Origin: CAZXNF01 sp050741255
GTDB lineage: Bacteria; Pseudomonadota; Gammaproteobacteria; Burkholderiales; SG8-41
Direction of reading: 5' to 3'
DNA length: 19,531 nt
Assembly (NCBI GenBank): GCA_050741255.1
Contig: JBOIEQ010000074.1
Span: forward strand, 1 to 19,531
Positions 14,590 through 19,531 of the stretch are shown in pieces. The translations under genes and the position numbers were made by a program. Positions within the stretch are counted from its first letter, which is position 1; each line of letters opens with the position of its first letter. The notes beneath the pieces were generated by a model. It was not told the DNA's origin. It did not search any database and worked only from the letters and a program-made list of their open reading frames with translations.

Positions 14590-15954
14590 ATGGCTGCCGT
14601 GCCGCATGTGCCGCCGGCGCCCGCGGAAGTCTCCGCGGCACTGGCGGCGTTCATCAGCACCGCCCGCCATCGTGCGCTGCCCTCCGCCGTAACAGCAGCC
14701 ACGCAGCGCGCATTCGCGAACTGGATGGCCTGCGCGCTCGGCGCGACCGGCGATCACGATGTGGCCGCGGCGCTGCAAGTGGCGTCGGCCCTGGGCGGTG
14801 CGGCGCAGGCCTCCATCATCGGGCGGTCGGGCCAACTCGACGTGGTGAATGCCGCGCTGGTCAACGCCATCGCCGCGAACGCACTCGATTACGACGACAT
14901 GCACGTGCCGACGCTGATCCATCCGACCGGCGCGGTGGTGGCGGCCGCGCTTGCGCTCGGCGAATCACGCCGGGTCCCGGGGGCGGTGCTGCTCGCGGCG
15001 GTGGCGACCGGCATCGAAGTGGAGTGCCGGCTGGGGCTCGCGCTGTTCCCACAGCATTACGACCAGGGCTGGCACAGTACGGCGACACTCGGCACGCTGG
15101 GCGCGGCGGCGGCGGGCGCCGTCGTGCTGGGGCTCGATGCCGCACGCACCGCGCATGCGCTGGGCATGGCCGCGACGCAGGCGGGCGGCCTGCGCGCGAT
15201 GCTGTCCAACCCCTGCAAGAGCTTCAACATCGGCAAGGCGGCCGCCGCCGGCGTGATTGCGGTGCTGTTCGCCGAAGCCGGCTTCGACAGCGAACCGCGC
15301 GTGCTGGAAGCGAAGTTCGGCCTGTTTGACGTCTTCGGCTGGCCCGCCGAGCCGGCGGCGATCGCGCGGGAACTGGGCACGCGCTATCTCACCGATGAGG
15401 TGAGCCTCAAGCCCTATCCCTGCGGTGTGGTGATCCATCCGGTGATCGACGCCTGTCTCGCGCTGGCGCAGGCGCACGACCTCGCCCCGGGGCAACTCCG
15501 CAAGATCACGATCACCGTGCATCCGCGCACGATCGAGCTCGCGGGCCGCCAGCATCCGGAGTCCGCCATCACCGGGCGCTTCAGCTTTTTCCATGCCGCC
15601 GCACTGGCCTTCGTCAAACGGTCCGCGGGTCTCGCTGTGTTCGAAGCCGCGGACGTGAACGATCCCGCGCTGGCCGCGCTGCGCGGCCGCATGACCGGCG
15701 TGGCCGACCCGGCCTTGCAGCCGCGTCAGGCGCGCGTGCGGATCGAGCTCGAGGATGGTCGCGCGTTCGAACAGGCCATCGATCATCCGAGCGGCAGTCC
15801 CGCGCGGCCGCTGACCGACGCGCAACTGCAGGCCAAATTTCTGGAACTCGCGGCGCGCGCCGCGCCGGCGCGGGGGCGGGAGCTGTTCGAAGCCTGCCTG
15901 CACCTGGAGCGCCTGCCTGATGTTGCCGACCTCCGCCGTTACTGGGCGGTCTAA
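14590..15954 (+). CDS. MmgE/PrpD family protein
   Basis: A 454-residue member of the MmgE/PrpD family (2-methylcitrate dehydratase, cis-aconitate decarboxylase, iminodisuccinate epimerase and many unassigned hydro-lyases), of normal length. Diagnostic parts are the N-terminal helical domain with ASIIGRSGQLDVVNAALVNA, the active-site segment ANALDYDDMHVPTLIHPTGA (conserved Asp-Asp and His), GWHSTATLGTLGAAAA, MLSNPCKSFNIGKAA with its basic residue, and VSLKPYPCGVVIHPVIDA. The cytoplasmic reaction is probably dehydration or isomerisation of a di/tricarboxylate. It leads the cluster with a Bug receptor 25 bp downstream and a tricarballylate-dehydrogenase-like flavoprotein, which supports a (tri)carboxylate substrate. 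ATG 14590 has no clear Shine-Dalgarno; several residues may be lost or gained at the start. Confidence 0.9.
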   Translation: MAAVPHVPPAPAEVSAALAAFISTARHRALPSAVTAATQRAFANWMACALGATGDHDVAAALQVASALGGAAQASIIGRSGQLDVVNAALVNAIAANALDYDDMHVPTLIHPTGAVVAAALALGESRRVPGAVLLAAVATGIEVECRLGLALFPQHYDQGWHSTATLGTLGAAAAGAVVLGLDAARTAHALGMAATQAGGLRAMLSNPCKSFNIGKAAAAGVIAVLFAEAGFDSEPRVLEAKFGLFDVFGWPAEPAAIARELGTRYLTDEVSLKPYPCGVVIHPVIDACLALAQAHDLAPGQLRKITITVHPRTIELAGRQHPESAITGRFSFFHAAALAFVKRSAGLAVFEAADVNDPALAALRGRMTGVADPALQPRQARVRIELEDGRAFEQAIDHPSGSPARPLTDAQLQAKFLELAARAAPARGRELFEACLHLERLPDVADLRRYWAV

Positions 15955-15979
15955 TCTTGTTACTGACGGAGAAGCGGTT

Positions 15980-16957
15980 ATGTCATCGCAAACATTGATC
16001 CGGGCCCTGGCCATCGTGGCCGGGGTCGCGCTCGCCGGCGCTGCGGCCGCGCAGAGCTTCCCGGCCAAGCCGGTCCGCATGATCGTCGGTTTTCCGCCGG
16101 GCGGCGTGGTGGACATCGTTGCGCGCACGATGGCCCAGCCGATGGGCGAGATTCTCGGCCAGCAGATCATCGTCGACGCGCGGCCGGGCGCCAACGGCAT
16201 GATCGGCGCGGACTTGATCGCCAAGGCGGTGCCCGACGGCTACACGATCGGACTCGTCAGCATCAGCAACCTGGTGCTCAACGTGCACCTGTCCGCGAAC
16301 CCGCCGTACCAGACGCTGCGCGATTTCACGCCCCTCTCGAACGTGGGGCTGGTGCCCTTCGTCGTCGCGGTGCACCCGGCGGTCCCGGCGCGCTCGCTGA
16401 AGGAACTGATCGCGCTCGCCAAAAAGCAGCCCGGCAAACTCAATTTCGGGTCCCCCGGCGTGGGCGGCCTGCAGCATCTGACGATCGAGATGATCAACTC
16501 GATGGCGGGTGTCCAGCTCCAGCACGTGCCCTACAAGGGTACCGGCCCCGCAATGACCGACGTGATGGGCGGCCAGATCGACGGCGTCATCGCCGGCATC
16601 GCCGGCATGGTGAGCGCATCGAAGTCGGGCAAGTTGCGCATCCTCGCGATCACCAGCGAGGAACGTTCGCCCGCGCTGCCCGATGTGCCCACGGCGAAAG
16701 AGCAGGGTCTGCCCGGGCTCATCGTCGTCAACTGGTACGCGCTCGTCGGGCCGGCCAAGCTGCCGCCGCAGATCGCGAACACGCTGCACGCCACCATCGT
16801 CAAGGCGGCGAACCTGCCGGCGACGCGCGAGAAGTTCGATGCGGCGGGCGTGGAGGTGAAGACCGATGCGACACCGGCGGCGTTCGCGAAGTACGTGAGC
16901 GACGAGTTCACCCGCTGGGGCAAGACCGTCAAGGATGCGGGCGTGAAGCTCGACTAA
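15980..16957 (+). CDS. Bug/TctC family periplasmic solute-binding receptor
   Basis: A 325-residue extracytoplasmic binding protein of the Bug (TctC) family, which is greatly expanded in betaproteobacteria. The signal peptide is at 1-24 (hydrophobic IRALAIVAGVALAGAAAA, cleavage about AAA-QS). The first mature strands read FPAKPVRMIVGFPPGGVVDIVAR, the family hallmark. Further marks are VDARPGANGMIGADLIAKAVPDGYTI, LNFGSPGVGGLQHLTIEM, LQHVPYKGTGPAMTDVMGGQ and LPDVPTAKEQGLPG. ATG 15980 is preceded by GGAG about 8 bp away and gives the signal peptide; an upstream extension in frame overlaps the MmgE gene and is rejected. No TctA/TctB membrane subunits are in the window, so the receptor is an orphan or uses a transporter elsewhere. 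The ligand is probably a carboxylate related to the adjacent enzymes. Confidence 0.95.
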   Translation: MSSQTLIRALAIVAGVALAGAAAAQSFPAKPVRMIVGFPPGGVVDIVARTMAQPMGEILGQQIIVDARPGANGMIGADLIAKAVPDGYTIGLVSISNLVLNVHLSANPPYQTLRDFTPLSNVGLVPFVVAVHPAVPARSLKELIALAKKQPGKLNFGSPGVGGLQHLTIEMINSMAGVQLQHVPYKGTGPAMTDVMGGQIDGVIAGIAGMVSASKSGKLRILAITSEERSPALPDVPTAKEQGLPGLIVVNWYALVGPAKLPPQIANTLHATIVKAANLPATREKFDAAGVEVKTDATPAAFAKYVSDEFTRWGKTVKDAGVKLD

Positions 16958-16973
16958 AGCGATAAAGCATCTT

Positions 16974-17055
16974 GCCGCCAAGGCGCCAAGACGCCAAGGA
17001 AAGCCGGCTTACCATAATCGATAGGCATTTCTCGGCGTCTTGGCGCCTTGGCGGC
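16974..17055. repeat. large inverted repeat built of 8-bp units
   Basis: Arms 16974-16995 and 17034-17055 are perfect 22-bp reverse complements around a 38-nt centre. Each arm is made of 8-bp tandem units: CGCCAAGG, CGCCAAGA, CGCCAAGG at 16976-16999, mirrored on the other side. The centre contains the 10-bp palindrome AAGCCGGCTT (17001-17010). The element fills most of the 149-bp gap between the Bug receptor and the flavoprotein gene. In RNA it would form a very stable hairpin able to terminate, attenuate or protect the upstream message. It resembles dispersed REP/MITE-like elements; there is no transposase nearby. Confidence 0.85.
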
Positions 17056-17086
17056 CAACCCTGATTTTGTTTTGTTTGATCGAACC

Positions 17087-17110
17087 ATGACGGAGGAAGG
17101 GCGAACGTGA
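17087..17110 (+). other. seven-codon upstream ORF overlapping the flavoprotein start
   Basis: ATG 17087 opens MTEEGRT and stops at TGA 17108-17110, overlapping the GTG start at 17107. The purine-rich GGAGGAAGGG inside it is the ribosome binding site of the flavoprotein gene. It may be a leader coupling translation or may be accidental. Confidence 0.2.
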
Positions 17111-18618
17111 AACTGAGCGAGATCAAGAACGCGGACGTGGTGATCGTGGGCGCGGGCAACGCGGCCATTTGCGCGGCGCTCGCGGCGAAGGACGCGGGCG
17201 CGAACCCGGTGGTGGTGGAAACGGCACCCGAGTCCGAGCGCGGCGGCAATACTTTCTTCGTCGCGGGGTCGACGCGCTGGGTGTTCAACAACATCAACGA
17301 CATCCGCGAAGTGCTGGATCTCTCCGAGGACGAGCAGAAGAATGTCGACTTCGGCACCTATTCGCGCGAGGACTTCCTCGAGGACATGGGGCGCGTGACG
17401 CAGTACCGCTGTGACCCAGACCTTGCCGAAACGCTGGTGGACAACGCCCGGCCCACGCTGGTCTGGATGCGGACCAAGGGTGTCAAGTTCGAGCCGATGT
17501 ACAAGGGGCAGTCGCAGAAGGTCAACGGCCGCGTGACCTTCTTCGGTGGCCAGATCTGCAACTTCTGGGGCGGCGGGCCGGAACTGTCCGCGAGCCTCTT
17601 CAAGGCCCTCGACAAGGCCGCGATCCCGGTGTTCTACGAGACGACCGCAAAATCGCTGGTCTACGAGCACGGCAAGGCGTGTGGCGTGGTGGTGGAGCAG
17701 GGCGGCGAGGAGTACACGATCCGCGCCAAGGCGGTGGTGCTGGCCTGCGGCGGCTTCCAGTCCAACGCGGAAATGCGCGCGCGCTACCTGGGCCCCGGCT
17801 ACGAGCTCGCGAAGGTGCGCGGCACGCAGTACAACAACGGCGCGGGCATCACGATGGCACTCGCGATCGGCGCGGTCCCGCACGGCCACTGGTCGGGGTC
17901 GCACGCGGTGGGCTGGGACCGCAACGCCACGCCCTATGGCGACCGCGTGGTAGGCGACGGTTTCCAGAAGCACAGCTATATCTTCTCCATCATGGTGAAC
18001 GCCAACGGCGAGCGCTTCGTCGATGAGGGCGCGGATTTCCGCAATTTCACCTACGCGAAATACGGCCACGTGGTGCAACAGCAGCCGGGCATGTTCGCCT
18101 GGCAGGTCTTCGACCAGAAGGTGGAGCACCTGCTGCGCGACGAGTACCGCATCAAGCAGGTCACCAAGGTCACCGCGAACACGCTGGAAGAGCTCGCCGG
18201 CAAACTGGACGGCGTGGATCCCAAGCGCTTCCTGGAGACCGTGAAGGAGTACAACGCGGCGGTGCAGAAGGACGTGCCCTTCGAGCCGGTCGTAAAAGAC
18301 GGCCGCGGCACCACGGGGCTTAAGGTGCCGAAAACGAACTGGGCCAACACCATCGACAAGCCGCCGTACCAGGCGTACGCCGTGACCTGCGGGGTGACCT
18401 TCACGTTCGGCGGCGTGAAGATCGACCCGACGTGCAGCGTGCAGAACGTCGCCGGCCGCGGCATCCCGGGGCTGTATGCCGCGGGCGAGATGGTCGGCGG
18501 CCTCTTCTACTTCAATTATCCGAGCGGTTCCGGGCTGGTGTCGGGGGCCGTGTTCGGCCGGCTGGCTGGCACGAGCGCGGCGGCGTACGTGAAGCAAGCG
18601 GGGAAGCAGTCGGCATGA
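17107..18618 (+). CDS. FAD-dependent tricarballylate dehydrogenase-like flavoprotein
   Basis: A 503-residue flavoprotein resembling TcuA (FAD-dependent tricarballylate dehydrogenase) and the wider fumarate reductase flavoprotein superfamily. Marks are DVVIVGAGNAAICAALAAKDAGA (residues 10-32, FAD Rossmann motif with the GAGNAA variant seen in TcuA), ESERGGNTFFVAGSTRW, VVLACGGFQSNAEMRARYLG, and the C-terminal VTCGVTFTFGGVKID, GLYAAGEMVGGLFYFNYPSGSGL, then SGAVFGRLAGTSAA. Start GTG 17107 follows a strong GGAGGAAGGG; alternatives would cut the FAD motif. TcuA normally needs an electron acceptor partner (TcuB); none is visible here. It sits after the Bug receptor and inverted repeat, and overlaps the GntR gene by 4 bp. 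Oxidation of a carboxylate brought in by the Bug-linked transporter is the inferred role; the exact substrate is open. Confidence 0.9.
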   Translation: MKLSEIKNADVVIVGAGNAAICAALAAKDAGANPVVVETAPESERGGNTFFVAGSTRWVFNNINDIREVLDLSEDEQKNVDFGTYSREDFLEDMGRVTQYRCDPDLAETLVDNARPTLVWMRTKGVKFEPMYKGQSQKVNGRVTFFGGQICNFWGGGPELSASLFKALDKAAIPVFYETTAKSLVYEHGKACGVVVEQGGEEYTIRAKAVVLACGGFQSNAEMRARYLGPGYELAKVRGTQYNNGAGITMALAIGAVPHGHWSGSHAVGWDRNATPYGDRVVGDGFQKHSYIFSIMVNANGERFVDEGADFRNFTYAKYGHVVQQQPGMFAWQVFDQKVEHLLRDEYRIKQVTKVTANTLEELAGKLDGVDPKRFLETVKEYNAAVQKDVPFEPVVKDGRGTTGLKVPKTNWANTIDKPPYQAYAVTCGVTFTFGGVKIDPTCSVQNVAGRGIPGLYAAGEMVGGLFYFNYPSGSGLVSGAVFGRLAGTSAAAYVKQAGKQSA

Positions 18619-19346
18619 AAGTCCGCGCTATCCCGCGCAAGGCCGCGAGCGCGGAGCCGGTACCCCGGTCCGCGCAGGGTCCGGAGCTGATCTACGAGCG
18701 CCTCAAGACGATGGCGATGACCTTCGTCATCCGGCCGGGGGCGCGCGTCAACGAGGTCGAGCTGGCGCGCGCGCTGAACGTCAGCCGCACGCCGCTGCGC
18801 GAGGCGCTGAACCGGCTGCTGGTCGAGGGGTTTCTCACGCGGGCGCCGAACAAGGGTTTCATCGGCCGGCCGCTCGACGCCAAGCAGGTCTACGACCTGT
18901 ACGAGCTGCGCATCGTGCTCGAGAAGACCACCGTGCGCATCGCCTGCGAGCGGGCGACGGACGAGGAGTTCACTGAGCTCGAAAGCTTCGTGAAATCCTC
19001 CAAGGACAGTCCCGAGGACACTCATGCGGCGAGCCTGCTCGCGCTCGACGAGCAGTTTCACGAGCGGGTGGCCGCGCTCACGCGCAACCAGGAGATGGTG
19101 CGCACGCTGAGGGCGATCAACGCGCGCATTCACTACGTGCGCTGGATCGACATGCGGGACCAGCGCAAGTACACGCAGCAGGAGCATCTGCGCATCGTGA
19201 AGGCGATGAAGGCGCGCGACGCCGAGAAGGCGGCCGCCCTCATCGACGGGCACATTTCGCGCCGGCTGGATCAGATCGTGGACATGATCCGCGCGGGGTT
19301 TGCGGAGATTTATATGCGGGATGGCGAGGGGAGGGTGGCGTCGTGA
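18615..19346 (+). CDS. GntR-family transcriptional regulator, FCD subfamily
   Basis: A 243-residue regulator of normal FadR/FCD size. The N-terminal winged helix-turn-helix covers about 22-90 (ELIYERLKTMAMTFVIRPG, then VNEVELARALNVSRTPLREA, LNRLLVEGFLTRAPNKGF). The C-terminal helical FCD domain covers about 95-230: LYELRIVLEKTTVRIACERA, ALDEQFHERVAALTRNQEM with the Asp and His expected for metal/ligand binding, EHLRIVKAMKARDAEKAAAL with His, and IDGHISRRLDQIV with His. Such domains sense small carboxylates. The ATG overlaps the flavoprotein stop by 4 bp, so the gene is the last of the cluster and probably regulates it, with the TGTATACA dyad at 14478 as candidate operator. An upstream in-frame extension to 18432 only shadows the flavoprotein gene. 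Confidence 0.94.
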   Translation: MKVRAIPRKAASAEPVPRSAQGPELIYERLKTMAMTFVIRPGARVNEVELARALNVSRTPLREALNRLLVEGFLTRAPNKGFIGRPLDAKQVYDLYELRIVLEKTTVRIACERATDEEFTELESFVKSSKDSPEDTHAASLLALDEQFHERVAALTRNQEMVRTLRAINARIHYVRWIDMRDQRKYTQQEHLRIVKAMKARDAEKAAALIDGHISRRLDQIVDMIRAGFAEIYMRDGEGRVAS

Positions 19347-19384
19347 GTCGTGGCCCCAGAGATCCCCTGACATTCCCGAACTTC

Positions 19385-19401
19385 GCCGGGGGTAGCCCGG
19401 C
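19385..19401. repeat. perfect GC hairpin after the GntR gene
   Basis: GCCGGG (19385-19390), loop GGTAG, CCCGGC (19396-19401). A 6-bp all-GC stem about 40 bp after the GntR stop and 8 bp before a longer hairpin. No U-tract follows, so it is not a standard intrinsic terminator. Confidence 0.55.
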
Positions 19402-19409
19402 AGCTAGTC

Positions 19410-19531
19410 ACTTTCTCTTGTGCGGACAAGAGAAAGTAACCAAAGAGAAACCGCCCCAACGAACCGCCACGGTCGTGGTGCCCCTGCGCTGCTCGTCCGG
19501 CGCGGCGGCTGCGGAACTCGCTCCTGTCATG
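19410..19531 (+). repeat. dispersed intergenic element with 12-bp hairpin and open VTKEK-like frame
   Basis: ACTTTCTCTTGT (19410-19421), loop GCGG, ACAAGAGAAAGT (19426-19437): a perfect 12-bp stem, then AACCAAAGAGAAA. The sense strand stays open to the window edge, reading SHFLLCGQEKVTKEKPPQRT and on to ELAPVM. From memory this strongly resembles an intergenic repeat scattered through beta- and gammaproteobacterial genomes, often mis-annotated as fragments containing VTKEK. It is more likely a repeat, terminator or RNA element than a protein gene. Its right end lies outside the window. Confidence 0.6.

Noticed and set aside
16954..18597. 547-codon minus-strand open frame opposite the TcuA-like gene
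   Set aside because: Same composition effect; the sense gene is motif-complete with a good ribosome binding site.
1..19531. tRNA, rRNA, CRISPR array or transposase genes
   Set aside because: No cloverleaf-like intergenic segment, no regularly spaced direct repeats with spacers, and no frame with transposase or integrase motifs was seen.

Overview
The window is a GC-rich (roughly two thirds G+C) bacterial chromosomal segment, most likely from a betaproteobacterium of the Burkholderiales type. This rests on an orphan Bug/TctC-type solute receptor beside MmgE/PrpD and tricarballylate-dehydrogenase-like genes, on the codon composition, and on a terminal intergenic element resembling repeats dispersed in beta- and gammaproteobacteria. 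The assignment is an inference; no rRNA or marker gene is present.

Layout. (1) Positions 1-5823, minus strand: a compact probable operon, in transcription order a glyoxalase-like VOC protein, an FAD-dependent fumarate-reductase/tricarballylate-dehydrogenase-like flavoprotein, a BNR-repeat lipoprotein, a glutathione S-transferase and a Tat-exported PhoD-type phosphatase cut by the window edge. Two junctions overlap by 4 bp. (2) Positions 5824-9600, plus strand: a more accessory-looking stretch. It has a 41-codon remnant of a GlcG/HbpS-family gene, a TPR plus GT41 (SPINDLY/OGT-like) glycosyltransferase, a 30-residue Cys-X6-Cys peptide ORF with the best Shine-Dalgarno in the region, an intact GlcG/HbpS gene, and a markedly AT-richer four-helix membrane protein. 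The membrane gene's stop codon lies inside an attC-like imperfect palindrome. (3) Positions 9602-14436: a proline catabolism locus with an Lrp/AsnC regulator, divergent from a DAO-family flavoenzyme overlapping a minimal bifunctional PutA without the N-terminal DNA-binding domain. (4) Positions 14437-19346, plus strand: MmgE/PrpD, Bug/TctC receptor, a second tricarballylate-dehydrogenase-like flavoprotein, and a GntR/FCD regulator that overlaps it by 4 bp. This reads as a regulated uptake and oxidation cluster for an unknown (tri)carboxylate, with a TGTATACA palindrome upstream as candidate operator. A large inverted repeat sits inside the cluster. (5) Positions 19347-19531: two perfect hairpins and an open frame that looks like a dispersed repeat family.

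The best candidates for something undescribed are the glycosyltransferase plus small peptide pair flanked by two GlcG-like copies, and the possible gene cassette at 8970-9584. Neither can be confirmed without homology searches.
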